From: an uncultured Flavobacteriales bacterium
GTDB lineage: Bacteria; Bacteroidota; Bacteroidia; Flavobacteriales_G; Salibacteraceae
Direction of reading: 5' to 3'
Assembly: GCA_943788725.1 (NCBI GenBank)
Contig: CALSRJ010000002.1
Coordinates: forward strand, 1-64,000
DNA: 64,000 nucleotides
A model generated the notes under the pieces. It was not told the origin of the DNA, searched no databases, and saw only the letters and a list, made by a program, of their open reading frames with translations. A program made the translations under genes and the position numbers. Of this stretch, positions 8,290 to 16,641 are shown one piece after another (positions within the stretch are counted from its first letter, which is position 1; each line of letters opens with the position of its first letter).

Positions 8290-8298
8290 ACAGCATCA

Positions 8299-8306
8299 CA
8301 AACATA
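8299..8306 (-). promoter_or_regulatory. -7 promoter box (TATGTTTG) for rarA
   Basis: Exact TAnnTTTG match. The predicted leader is only about 6 bases before the ATG at 8289. Confidence 0.5.
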
Positions 8307-8328
8307 CCCATTGCGCCAAAGGAAAAGG

Positions 8329-9054
8329 CTAAGGTTCTGGAACCCCGTAGCTAGTGACGCGCACGAAGGTGAAGACAATAAGAGAACGTGCTTCAGTTCC
8401 TTCAGATACCAAGGAAAGTTCAAAATGAGGATCAGCCCCATCCGACTCCTGGCTAAAACTATTGCCCGATTCCGCTGAGAAATCCGGATCCCATTGGATG
8501 CCGTTCAACAAGAAGTTGGTAAAGCCCTGCTGAATATCAAAGGAAAACAACCCGCTTACATCTGCCGCGTTCGTATCCTGGGCAATGGTCTCACGCATAA
8601 ACGGCGCTAGGTCTACGTCCAGGTCCACTTCTCTGTACACCAATTTCAAGCGCAATGCTGAGGATTCGTTCAACTGCAGCTCTGAAAAGGTGAGCTCAAA
8701 TTTCCAATTGTCCCAATAGTCAGAAGCGATTTCTTCCGATGTAAAAGGAGTATAGGCAGAAACAAAAGGGCTGCAGGCCGTAGAATCTGGCACCAAGTAT
8801 AGGGTTGCAAATCCCCTGGAATAGCTCAACTCTGTGATGGCAAAAGTCTTTGGAGGAAAATTCGCATTGCAGCCATCCGCCACGTTTTCAACCGTCCAGT
8901 TTTCATCTTCCGCGATCAGGCGGGTCATCTGGGTCACGGTTGTTGGCTCAGTAATCACATTGTCTGGATATTCGAACGGCTCATCTTTTCCTTTGCAACC
9001 AGCAAATGCAGCGAGCAATGCACACACTGTTACCATGTATAAAGTAGTCTTCAT
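8329..9054 (-). CDS. lipoprotein of unknown function
   Basis: A 241-residue protein with a lipoprotein signal (CALLAAFAGC, Cys at 20) followed by a charged KGKDEPFEYP linker. The mature domain is acidic and beta-rich by composition, with two further Cys (in DGCNAN and STACSP) that could form a disulfide. The early segment WTVENVADGC might be the start of a lipocalin-like barrel, but this is weak and I do not assign it. It ends 39 bases before rarA on the same strand. Its own promoter box lies at 9060-9067. Confidence 0.7.
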   Translation of the reverse strand: MKTTLYMVTVCALLAAFAGCKGKDEPFEYPDNVITEPTTVTQMTRLIAEDENWTVENVADGCNANFPPKTFAITELSYSRGFATLYLVPDSTACSPFVSAYTPFTSEEIASDYWDNWKFELTFSELQLNESSALRLKLVYREVDLDVDLAPFMRETIAQDTNAADVSGLFSFDIQQGFTNFLLNGIQWDPDFSAESGNSFSQESDGADPHFELSLVSEGTEARSLIVFTFVRVTSYGVPEP

Positions 9055-9059
9055 AGGTA

Positions 9060-9067
9060 CAAAACTA
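9060..9067 (-). promoter_or_regulatory. -7 promoter box (TAGTTTTG) for the lipoprotein gene
   Basis: Exact TAnnTTTG match ending 6 bases from the ATG at 9054, so the predicted mRNA has almost no leader. Confidence 0.5.
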
Positions 9068-9117
9068 GCGCTTGATATTTCTTGTAAGGCGACAACACGG
9101 TTAGAATGAGCATTTGG

Positions 9118-10047
9118 TCAAAGACCAATAACCAACCCAATCCCTATCAGTAAAGAAAACAAGAATGTAGATAAGGCGAGCTGCTTCAGCATCGGATCCA
9201 ATCGCTTCGCCTCTTGGATTGTATACACCTTGAAGGCATTAAGTGCAAAGAGGGGAAATGCCGCCAAAAACAGCCAAGCCCATCCCCATGCAAAATGCCC
9301 CCAGGCATAAGCTGCAAAAGAGGAGCATCCGATCAAGATCAGTGCGACGTGATAGAGCCGCGCCCTCTGAGGCCCCATTCTCACCGCCAGCGTAACTTTA
9401 CCCGCATTGCGGTCGCTTTCGATGTCGCGTGTATTGTTGATGTTCAAAACCCCAGTGCTGAAAGCGCCGATAGACAAAGCTGGTAACAATAGATCAAGGC
9501 CCACCTCACCCGTCTGGCAGAGGTAGGCCCCAACCACGCCTAAAATGCCAAAAAAGGCCATGACGGAAACATCACCGAGCCCTCGGTAGCCATACGGATT
9601 CCGTCCAGCCGTGTATTTGATCGACGCGAAGATCGCGGCGACCCCAAACACCAAAAGCACCCCGCGAATCATCCATGAAAGCGGCGCCAGATAGAGCAGC
9701 GTAATTCCCGACAAGAATGAGAGTACGGAGGCGATCCAAATCGCCCGACGCATCTCCGGCTCCGTAATTGCCCCGGACTGCATGGCGCGTTCAGGCCCCA
9801 CACGCTCGTCGTTGTCCGTACCGTGACTAAAATCTCCATAGTCGTTGGCCAAGTTGCTGTTCACTTGCAAAAAAACGGTGGTGAGCACGGTCATGAACAA
9901 TACCCATCCATTGAGCGACACTTCTTCCATCGCCAGGAATCCACCTGTCAGGGTTGATGCCAACGCCAAGGGCAAGGTACGGAGTCGCATCGCCCCGAGC
10001 CATGCCTTTGCGCTTGAACTGTTATCATTCTGTGTCTCTACATCCAT
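9118..10047 (-). CDS. menA: 1,4-dihydroxy-2-naphthoate polyprenyltransferase
   Basis: Integral-membrane UbiA-family enzyme that attaches the polyprenyl chain to dihydroxynaphthoate in menaquinone synthesis, the usual respiratory quinone of Bacteroidota. At 309 residues it shows the first Asp-rich motif in NSNLANDYGDF and the second in NINNTRDIESD, with about eight or nine hydrophobic segments. RLRTLPLALA near the N-terminus is typical of MenA. No other men genes are in the window. It is divergent from truA with 23 bases between start codons. Confidence 0.93.
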   Translation of the reverse strand: MDVETQNDNSSSAKAWLGAMRLRTLPLALASTLTGGFLAMEEVSLNGWVLFMTVLTTVFLQVNSNLANDYGDFSHGTDNDERVGPERAMQSGAITEPEMRRAIWIASVLSFLSGITLLYLAPLSWMIRGVLLVFGVAAIFASIKYTAGRNPYGYRGLGDVSVMAFFGILGVVGAYLCQTGEVGLDLLLPALSIGAFSTGVLNINNTRDIESDRNAGKVTLAVRMGPQRARLYHVALILIGCSSFAAYAWGHFAWGWAWLFLAAFPLFALNAFKVYTIQEAKRLDPMLKQLALSTFLFSLLIGIGLVIGL

Positions 10048-10055
10048 CTTCTGGC

Positions 10056-10063
10056 TACATTTG
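10056..10063 (+). promoter_or_regulatory. -7 promoter box (TACATTTG) for truA
   Basis: Exact TAnnTTTG match whose last base is 8 bases before the ATG at 10071. The predicted leader is ~4 bases. It also argues against the longer in-frame start inside menA. Confidence 0.55.
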
Positions 10064-10070
10064 TCGGCTT

Positions 10071-10823
10071 ATGGCCAACCGCTACTTCATAGAGCTATCC
10101 TACGACGGAAGCGATTTTCACGGCTGGCAAATCCAACCGAACGCCAAAACTATTCAGGAAACCCTGAATTCCGCGCTTTCTACCATTCTAAGAACAGAAA
10201 TTTACACGGTTGGTTGTGGGCGCACGGATACTGGTGTGCATGCAACCCAATTCTTCGCCCATTTCGACCTTGAATTGGAAGCTCCGCCCCTCGAAGACCT
10301 TTGCTATCGCTGCAATCGTCTCCTGCCCGAATCCATCGCACTTAAACGGATTTTCCCTGTCGCCGCAGAGGCCCATACCCGCTTTACTGCGACCAGTCGA
10401 TCGTATGCCTACCTCATCACGCAACAAAAAGACCCGTTCGCTGTCCTTCGTAAGTGGGAATTGCGAGAAGCGCTGAACATAGAACGCATGAATGAGGGGG
10501 CCAACATCTTAACCCAGTACCAGGATTTTTCCTGCTTTTCAAAAGCAAATACCCAGACCGAAACAAACTTGTGCGATCTAAGCTTCGCGCAATGGACGCA
10601 GAATGGAACCGAGTTGAAGTTCGAGGTCACCGCAAATCGCTTCCTTCGCAACATGGTTCGCGCCATCGTTGGCACCTTAGTCGACTTGGGAAGGGGAACC
10701 ATTGACAAGGACACCTTGCACAACATCATCGCATCCAAAGACCGAAGTGAAGCCGGATTGTCCGTTCCCGCCCATGGCCTTTATTTGACCCATATCACCT
10801 ACCCAGAAGGCATCCTTCCATGA
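10071..10823 (+). CDS. truA: tRNA pseudouridine(38-40) synthase
   Basis: TruA isomerises uridines 38-40 in the tRNA anticodon arm. The product is 250 residues. The N-terminal RYFIELSYDGSDFHGWQ and catalytic GRTDTGVHA (Asp53) are canonical, and FLRNMVRAIVGTL near the C-terminus is the second signature. The frame is open upstream into menA, but the ATG at 10071 matches family starts and follows a promoter box. The stop codon overlaps the start of the ABC transporter gene by 4 bases (ATGA), so translation of the two is probably coupled. Confidence 0.95.
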   Translation: MANRYFIELSYDGSDFHGWQIQPNAKTIQETLNSALSTILRTEIYTVGCGRTDTGVHATQFFAHFDLELEAPPLEDLCYRCNRLLPESIALKRIFPVAAEAHTRFTATSRSYAYLITQQKDPFAVLRKWELREALNIERMNEGANILTQYQDFSCFSKANTQTETNLCDLSFAQWTQNGTELKFEVTANRFLRNMVRAIVGTLVDLGRGTIDKDTLHNIIASKDRSEAGLSVPAHGLYLTHITYPEGILP

Positions 10824-12580
10824 GCGACAAAAAAAACACTTCGGTAAGTGGTAAGGCATTTGACATGGGCCTTTTCATGCGGGTGATGAAATACGTCAAT
10901 CCGTACAAGACCCTCTTCGTTTTTACCGGGTTCTTAGTGTTGCTATCTGCAGCCATCAGTCCGTTGCGTCCGTGGCTCATCCAATACGCACTCGACCAAT
11001 CCATCATCATCCCCAATCCAGACTTGCTGGAGCTCATGACCATCGTGATCATCGGGATGCTCGTCCTGGAAGCCTTGGTACAGTTTGCGCAGACCTACTT
11101 GGCCAATTGGCTTGGACAATCCGTGATCCGCGACCTGCGCATCGATGTCTACAACAAAATCTCCCATTTTCGACTCAAGTATTTTGACCAAACCCCGATC
11201 GGAACCTTGGTTACGCGCTCGGTTTCAGACATTGAGACCATCTCCGACATCTTCTCTGAAGGCGTACTCACCATCCTGGGAGAGATCATCAAACTTACGG
11301 TGGTCATTGCCTTCATGCTCGTGTTGAACTGGAAACTCACCCTCATCGTATTGATACCGATTCCGCTCCTGCTTTGGGCCACCAACATTTTCAAGAACTA
11401 CATCAAGCTCGCTTTTCAGGATGTTCGAAACGAGGTAGCAAAGCTAAATGCCTTCGTACAAGAGCACATCACCGGCATGTTCATCGTGCAGATCTTCAAC
11501 CGAGAGAAGCAAGAGATGAAGAAATTCAAGGAGATCAACGCACGCCACCGAGACGCCCACCTGCGCACGGTCTTTGCCAACGCGATCTTCTTTCCTGTGG
11601 TAGAAATCCTTTCCGCCCTGTCGATCGCCTTGCTCATTTGGTGGGGAGCGAAAGAAATGATCACCGGCACATTTGAATACGGCCAATTGGTCGCCTTCCT
11701 CCTCTATATCTACATGCTCTTCCGACCCATCCGTCAATTGGCCGACCGCTTCAACACATTGCAAATGGGTATGGTAGCCAGCGAACGCGTCTTCAAGGTC
11801 TTAGACACCAACGCAAGCATTGAAGGCACCGGAAAGAACCTTCGCCCCGAACTTGAGGGCCACATCTCCTACGAGCACGTCTGGTTTGCTTACAACGATG
11901 AGGACTGGGTGCTGAAAGACGTAAGCTTCACCGTTCAAAAAGGCCAAAACGTAGCCTTGGTAGGCGCAACCGGAGCTGGAAAGACCAGCATCATCAATAC
12001 CCTGAGCCGATCCTACGAATACGAGAAAGGAGATATCCGCATCGACGGTATTGAACTGCGCGATTTCGATCCTGCCTACTTGAGCCGTCAAGTGGGAGTA
12101 GTACTGCAAGACGTTTTTCTCTTCTCCGATACCATTTACAACAACATTACCCTCAACAACCCGAAGATCAGCCTAGAAGTCGTAGAAGAGGCCGCCAAGA
12201 AGGTGGGCGCCCATCGCTTCATCGAGAAGCTTCCTGGCGGGTATGACTTCAACGTGAAGGAACGCGGAGGCATGCTCTCCGTAGGACAACGACAGTTGTT
12301 GGCATTCATTCGGGCCTATATCTACAACCCAGCGATCCTAGTATTGGATGAGGCCACATCCTCCGTAGACACCGAAACGGAAAGCATGATCCAAGAGGCC
12401 ATCGAGCAGATTACCAAAGGCCGCACTTCCATCATCATCGCACACCGATTGGCCACTGTGCAGCACGCCGATGTCATCATGGTCATGGAAAAGGGCGAGA
12501 TCATCGAACAAGGAAGCCACCAAGAACTACTGCAAAAGGACGGCCACTACAAGAAGCTGTACGACCTGCAGTTTGTTTAA
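10820..12580 (+). CDS. ABC transporter, fused membrane and ATP-binding domains (MsbA/multidrug exporter type)
   Basis: A 586-residue half-transporter. Six transmembrane segments lie in residues ~20-310, followed by a nucleotide-binding domain with Walker A GATGAGKTS, Q-loop VLQDVFLFS, signature LSVGQRQLL, Walker B ILVLDEATSSVD and switch His in IIAHRLA. Such exporters move lipids or hydrophobic drugs out of the inner leaflet; the substrate cannot be read from sequence. The signature LSVGQ (not LSGGQ) is a common variant in this subgroup. It overlaps truA by 4 bases and is convergent with uvrA. Confidence 0.93.
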   Translation: MSDKKNTSVSGKAFDMGLFMRVMKYVNPYKTLFVFTGFLVLLSAAISPLRPWLIQYALDQSIIIPNPDLLELMTIVIIGMLVLEALVQFAQTYLANWLGQSVIRDLRIDVYNKISHFRLKYFDQTPIGTLVTRSVSDIETISDIFSEGVLTILGEIIKLTVVIAFMLVLNWKLTLIVLIPIPLLLWATNIFKNYIKLAFQDVRNEVAKLNAFVQEHITGMFIVQIFNREKQEMKKFKEINARHRDAHLRTVFANAIFFPVVEILSALSIALLIWWGAKEMITGTFEYGQLVAFLLYIYMLFRPIRQLADRFNTLQMGMVASERVFKVLDTNASIEGTGKNLRPELEGHISYEHVWFAYNDEDWVLKDVSFTVQKGQNVALVGATGAGKTSIINTLSRSYEYEKGDIRIDGIELRDFDPAYLSRQVGVVLQDVFLFSDTIYNNITLNNPKISLEVVEEAAKKVGAHRFIEKLPGGYDFNVKERGGMLSVGQRQLLAFIRAYIYNPAILVLDEATSSVDTETESMIQEAIEQITKGRTSIIIAHRLATVQHADVIMVMEKGEIIEQGSHQELLQKDGHYKKLYDLQFV

Positions 12581-12619
12581 CATTAGCCTGCATCCCCAGA
12601 CATAAGCTGCCTGAGTTAT

Positions 12620-12709
12620 TGGGCGTGCCCTCCGCTTCGCTTCGGTCGGGCTATCCATTCTAGCCCCAAACCTTCGGCTTGGAGGCTGCCACTCCTATCC
12701 CTCACGCGA
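12620..12709. repeat. dispersed intergenic repeat of Bacteroidota (REP-like)
   Basis: Between the convergent ABC and uvrA genes lies GGGCGTGCCC-TCCGCTTCGC then GGTCGGGCTATCC, followed by a small hairpin CCAAACC-TTC-GGCTTGG and GAGGCTGCCACTCCTATCCC. I recall near-identical blocks scattered between genes in many Flavobacteriia genomes; this is from memory and not checked here. Confidence 0.55.
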
Positions 12710-12728
12710 AAACACGTTTGAAATAAAC

Positions 12729-12742
12729 CCGTAAGCTTACGG
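12729..12742. repeat. perfect 14-bp palindrome
   Basis: CCGTAAGCTTACGG, 17 bases after the uvrA stop codon in the uvrA direction. It has no U-run on the minus strand, so it is not a standard terminator, but it may stabilise 3' ends. Confidence 0.5.
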
Positions 12743-12758
12743 CAATAAAGAAGTTGGT

Positions 12759-15566
12759 TTAAAGCTTTCCTTTCAAGTACTTACCCGTATACCCTGCTGT
12801 GCTTTCTGCCATCTGCTCAGGCGTGCCTTCAAAGACCACCTGCCCTCCTCGATCGCCGCCTTCTGGTCCCAAATCGATCAGCCAGTCCGCTTGCTTGATG
12901 ACTTCGAGGTTGTGCTCAATCACTAAGATGGTATGTCCCAGCTCCAACATCTTATTAAAACTAGCCACCAATTTGCGGATGTCGTGCACGTGCAAGCCGG
13001 TAGTCGGTTCATCAAACAAGAAGAAGGTTCCCCCGCCATCTGCAGATTGTCCTTTACCAATGAAAGAAGCCAGCTTGATACGTTGCGCTTCTCCTCCTGA
13101 CAGCGTACTTGAGCTCTGACCCAACGTGACATAACCAAGGCCCACCTCCTGCAACGGCATCAATTTCTGGATCACCTTCTTTTCAGGGCTGGTACGCGCG
13201 TGCATCTCGAAAAAAGCAATTGCTTCATCCACGGAAAGTTCCAAAATGTCGTTGATGCTTCGTTCGTGGTACTTCACTTCCAGTACCTCCTCTTTGAATC
13301 GCTTCCCTTCGCACGACTCGCAAGTAAGGTGGATATCTGGCATGAACTGCATCTCTACTGTTGTCTGTCCTTCTCCCTGGCATGTCTCACAGCGACCGCC
13401 GTCAACATTGAAAGAGAAATGCGCCGGCTTAAATCCACGCATCTTGGCCAGGGGTTGATTTGCAAACAAAGTGCGGATGTCGTCAAATGCCTTGATGAAC
13501 GTAACGGGGTTACTGCGCGATGAACGTCCGATGGGGTTTTGATCTACAAACTCTACCGCATCGATGCGGTTGATGTGTCCCTCCAAGGCTTGGAATGCTC
13601 CGGACTGTTCCGATGTATGCCCGCCAATGCGCTTCGCCAATACAGGGTGCAACACCTTTTTGATCAGCGAAGACTTGCCCGAACCACTGACTCCGGTCAC
13701 CACCGTCAACACACCCAATGGTACCTTAACCGATACATTTTTCAAATTGTTCTCCTTCGCGCCAATCACTTCTACATAATACTTCCAAGGCCTGCGGATT
13801 TCAGGCACAGGAATGAAATCCAAGCCATTGAGGTAACGCGCCGTAATGCACTCCGTTTCTTTCGCCAGGTGATCCATGTCGCCTTGGAAGACAAGGTGTC
13901 CACCATTGACCCCCGCCTCTGGCCCAAGGTCGATCAACTCATCCGAAGCCCGCATGATGTCTTCGTCGTGCTCCACCACAATAAGGGTGTTGCCAACGGC
14001 TTGTAAATTTTTCAGCACTCCGATCAATCGCTCCGTATCACGTGGGTGCAGTCCAATGCTCGGTTCGTCCAAAATGTACATAGACCCCACTAGCGAACTG
14101 CCCAATGAGGTCGCGAGCTGAATGCGCTGTGACTCCCCTCCTGAAAGGGTGTTCGAAAGACGGTTCAAATTGAGATAGGACAATCCTACATCACACAGGT
14201 AGTTCAAACGATTGGTAATCTCAATCAGCAGGCGCTTTGCCACCTTTGACTCGTATTCGTTCAGCTTGAGTCCGCTAAAATGATCCCTCAACACATCGAT
14301 CGGCATCAACAGCAATTCCGAGATGGAGCGATCGGCAATCTTCACGTAGTTGGCATCCTTGCGCAAGCGTGTGCCCTCACATTCAGGACAAAGCGTCTTG
14401 CCTCGGTAACGAGACAGCATCACGCGGTATTGGATCTTATAAGATTTCTCCTCCATGTATTCGAAAAAGGCATGCAACCCCTTGAAGTGCTTGTTGCCCG
14501 TCCAAAGGAGCTTTTCCTCTTTCGGGGTCAGCTCTTCAATCGAACGGTGGATGGGGAAATCAATGGAACCAGCATGTTGGATAAACTTCTCCTTCCAAGC
14601 GCTCATTTTCTCGCCTTTCCAGCACACAATACCATCTTGGTACACGCTCAAGGATCGGTCTGGGATGACCAAGTCAGGATCTATTCCAATGATGCTTCCA
14701 AATCCTTCACAGCGCTTACAAGCGCCACGTGGGTTATTGAAACTCAAGAAGTGGACATCTGGCTCTTCGAAGAGCATACCGTCCATCTCAAACAGGTTTG
14801 AAAATCCGACAAATGAAGTTGGGTCGTCAAAATCGCGGAGGGCCACATTGCCGTGTCCTTCATAAAAGGCGAGCTCTACGGAATCCGCCAAACGGTTGCG
14901 GAAGCCCTCATCCTCTTTGGCCACGACAATCCGGTCGATCACCAAATGATACTCCGCCTTTGGGTCGATGGTCTGCTTCCCAAGTCGCTCGACCTGTGCG
15001 CCGACGAGGACACGGGTAAAGCCATTTTGTTCCAACAACTGTAGTCGTTGTTCCAATTCCTTCTTGTCCTTGAAATCAATTGCAACGGTCAGGAGAATGC
15101 GCTCGCCTTCTTTGCGCATCATGATGTTGTTGATCACATCTTGGACACTGTGCTTGCGTACTTCCTTTCCGCTCACCGGCGAATAGGTCCTTCCGATGCG
15201 GGCGTACAACAGCTTGATATAGTCGTAAATCTCGGTGGTAGTACCCACCGTAGAACGAGGATTCCTTGTGTTTACTTTTTGCTCAATCGCCACTGCAGGA
15301 GAGATGCCGCGGATGTAATCCACCTTCGGCTTTTCGATCTTCCCAAGAAACTGTCGGGCATAAGCGGAAAGGCTTTCGATGTAGCGTCGCTGTCCCTCTG
15401 CATAAAGCGTATCGAAGGCGAGTGACGATTTACCAGAACCGGAAAGACCGGTGATCACGGTGAAGCTATTGCGCTTGATGGCGACGTCTACATTACGCAG
15501 GTTGTGCATCTTGGCGCCTTTGATTACGATGTATTCCCGAGCGTCCAATTGATCTACTTGCTGCAT
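12759..15566 (-). CDS. uvrA: excinuclease ABC subunit A
   Basis: UvrA, the damage-sensing ATPase of nucleotide excision repair, 935 residues. Two ABC modules are visible: Walker A GLSGSGKSS and GVSGSGKSS, signatures LSGGESQRIQ and LSGGEAQRIK. Zinc-binding pairs occur in CKRCEGFG, CPECEGTR and the CETCQGEG...CESCEGKRF module. The frame is open 7 codons upstream to a GTG, but AGGAGG ends 9 bases before the ATG at 15566, which I take as the start; it is one of the few clear Shine-Dalgarno sequences in the window. A TACCTTTG promoter box lies at 15609-15616. Confidence 0.96.
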   Translation of the reverse strand: MQQVDQLDAREYIVIKGAKMHNLRNVDVAIKRNSFTVITGLSGSGKSSLAFDTLYAEGQRRYIESLSAYARQFLGKIEKPKVDYIRGISPAVAIEQKVNTRNPRSTVGTTTEIYDYIKLLYARIGRTYSPVSGKEVRKHSVQDVINNIMMRKEGERILLTVAIDFKDKKELEQRLQLLEQNGFTRVLVGAQVERLGKQTIDPKAEYHLVIDRIVVAKEDEGFRNRLADSVELAFYEGHGNVALRDFDDPTSFVGFSNLFEMDGMLFEEPDVHFLSFNNPRGACKRCEGFGSIIGIDPDLVIPDRSLSVYQDGIVCWKGEKMSAWKEKFIQHAGSIDFPIHRSIEELTPKEEKLLWTGNKHFKGLHAFFEYMEEKSYKIQYRVMLSRYRGKTLCPECEGTRLRKDANYVKIADRSISELLLMPIDVLRDHFSGLKLNEYESKVAKRLLIEITNRLNYLCDVGLSYLNLNRLSNTLSGGESQRIQLATSLGSSLVGSMYILDEPSIGLHPRDTERLIGVLKNLQAVGNTLIVVEHDEDIMRASDELIDLGPEAGVNGGHLVFQGDMDHLAKETECITARYLNGLDFIPVPEIRRPWKYYVEVIGAKENNLKNVSVKVPLGVLTVVTGVSGSGKSSLIKKVLHPVLAKRIGGHTSEQSGAFQALEGHINRIDAVEFVDQNPIGRSSRSNPVTFIKAFDDIRTLFANQPLAKMRGFKPAHFSFNVDGGRCETCQGEGQTTVEMQFMPDIHLTCESCEGKRFKEEVLEVKYHERSINDILELSVDEAIAFFEMHARTSPEKKVIQKLMPLQEVGLGYVTLGQSSSTLSGGEAQRIKLASFIGKGQSADGGGTFFLFDEPTTGLHVHDIRKLVASFNKMLELGHTILVIEHNLEVIKQADWLIDLGPEGGDRGGQVVFEGTPEQMAESTAGYTGKYLKGKL

Positions 15567-15608
15567 AACCTTCATCCTCCTTTTCACGTATTTTTAGAAA
15601 ACGGCCCG

Positions 15609-15616
15609 CAAAGGTA
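15609..15616 (-). promoter_or_regulatory. -7 promoter box (TACCTTTG) for uvrA
   Basis: Exact TAnnTTTG match giving a ~40-base leader that contains the AGGAGG ribosome-binding site. Confidence 0.55.
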
Positions 15617-15787
15617 AAACCCTCCTTAGTACATTCGTCGTAGGAAAAAGAATAGGCGTTTACAATAAGCCAACTAACCATTCGTTATTGGCATACGTCT
15701 TGTACTAAACCAGAAAATAATTTATCGCCTATAGCATCATATCTACCTTGACACATTTCTCCGCGTAACTCTTAAAAGGTTGATATT

Positions 15788-16372
15788 ATGATGTATAAAA
15801 ATGAAGACGATACCGTCTTGGTCGGTAAATACTTAGCGGGCGACGAAGCCGCTTTTGAAACACTGTTACGCAGACACCGCGATCGGGTTTACGGTTACAT
15901 TCGAATGATGGTCAAAGACGGCCAGCTGGCTGAAGACATTTTTCAGGACGTATTCGTAAAGGCAGTGCTTACCATGAAGCGAGGCAACTACAACGAAGAA
16001 GGCAAGTTCCTCCCCTGGATCCTGCGCATCTCCCACAACCTTGTAATTGACACCTTCCGAAGAAACAAGCGTTACCCTACCATCGATGGAGGGGAAGATT
16101 TCGACATCTTCAACATCATCCGCGACGATGGTAAGAACATCGACCAGCAATTGATTGAAGATCAGATCCACTCCGACGTGAAAAAGCTCATCGACTTTCT
16201 TCCTGACGAACAGAAGGACGTATTGCGCATGCGCTTGTACAGTGGTATGAGTTTCAAGGAAATTGCAGAAGACACCAACGTGAGCATCAACACGGCCTTA
16301 GGGAGGATGCGCTACGCACTGATCAATCTCCGTAAGTTGATTGAGGAACACAACGTGGTCTTGACCAACTAA
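15788..16372 (+). CDS. RNA polymerase sigma factor, ECF (sigma-70 family)
   Basis: A 194-residue ECF sigma factor. Region 2 spans about residues 25-95 (LLRRHRDRVYGYIRMMV, AEDIFQDVFVKA, FLPWILRISHNLVIDTFRR) and region 4 about 130-185 (LPDEQKDVLRMRLYSGMSFKEIAE with the helix-turn-helix NVSINTALGRMRYA). No membrane anti-sigma gene is adjacent; the next gene encodes a 64-residue soluble protein. Two ATG codons are adjacent at the start (15788 and 15791) and either may be used. The regulon is unknown. No convincing TAnnTTTG box was found in the 200-base upstream gap, so another sigma factor may drive it. Confidence 0.92.
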   Translation: MMYKNEDDTVLVGKYLAGDEAAFETLLRRHRDRVYGYIRMMVKDGQLAEDIFQDVFVKAVLTMKRGNYNEEGKFLPWILRISHNLVIDTFRRNKRYPTIDGGEDFDIFNIIRDDGKNIDQQLIEDQIHSDVKKLIDFLPDEQKDVLRMRLYSGMSFKEIAEDTNVSINTALGRMRYALINLRKLIEEHNVVLTN

Positions 16373-16443
16373 AATTCGCGCGCGTACAATAAAGGATTGA
16401 ACATGCCGTTTTTGTTGCATGATTCACCTAAACAACGTCTTGT

Positions 16444-16638
16444 ATGCGAAACGATTACTCTTTAGAAACACTCAGCGATTTTGTAAGAGAGGAGGCCTCA
16501 GAGCTTGAGTCCATCGGACTGAAAGCCCATCATGAAGGTCCTTCTGAACTCACCCTTCAGAAGATCCTCGGATTTTCAAAACAACTCAGCGTACGCCCTT
16601 CATCAACCTTGGGTCAGTACGAACAGAACCTCAACTGA
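16444..16638 (+). CDS. small protein downstream of the ECF sigma factor, unknown function
   Basis: A 64-residue, acidic, soluble protein without Cys or membrane segment. It begins MRNDYSLETLSDFVREEASE and ends at 16638, about 30 bases before a strong terminator. It lies 71 bases after the sigma factor and is probably co-transcribed, which makes a regulatory role possible, but it lacks the zinc-binding HxxxCxxC of soluble anti-sigma factors. The composition (alternating acidic and leucine positions) suggests a helical hairpin. Confidence 0.6.
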   Translation: MRNDYSLETLSDFVREEASELESIGLKAHHEGPSELTLQKILGFSKQLSVRPSSTLGQYEQNLN

Positions 16639-16641
16639 TAT

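Noticed and set aside
9954-10070. Longer N-terminus for truA
   Set aside because: It would run inside menA on the other strand, shows no homology to TruA and contains the promoter box at 10056-10063.
12799-15454. Several 60-170-residue open frames opposite uvrA
   Set aside because: Antisense shadows of a conserved gene; no domain, no ribosome-binding site and Arg/Ser-rich composition.
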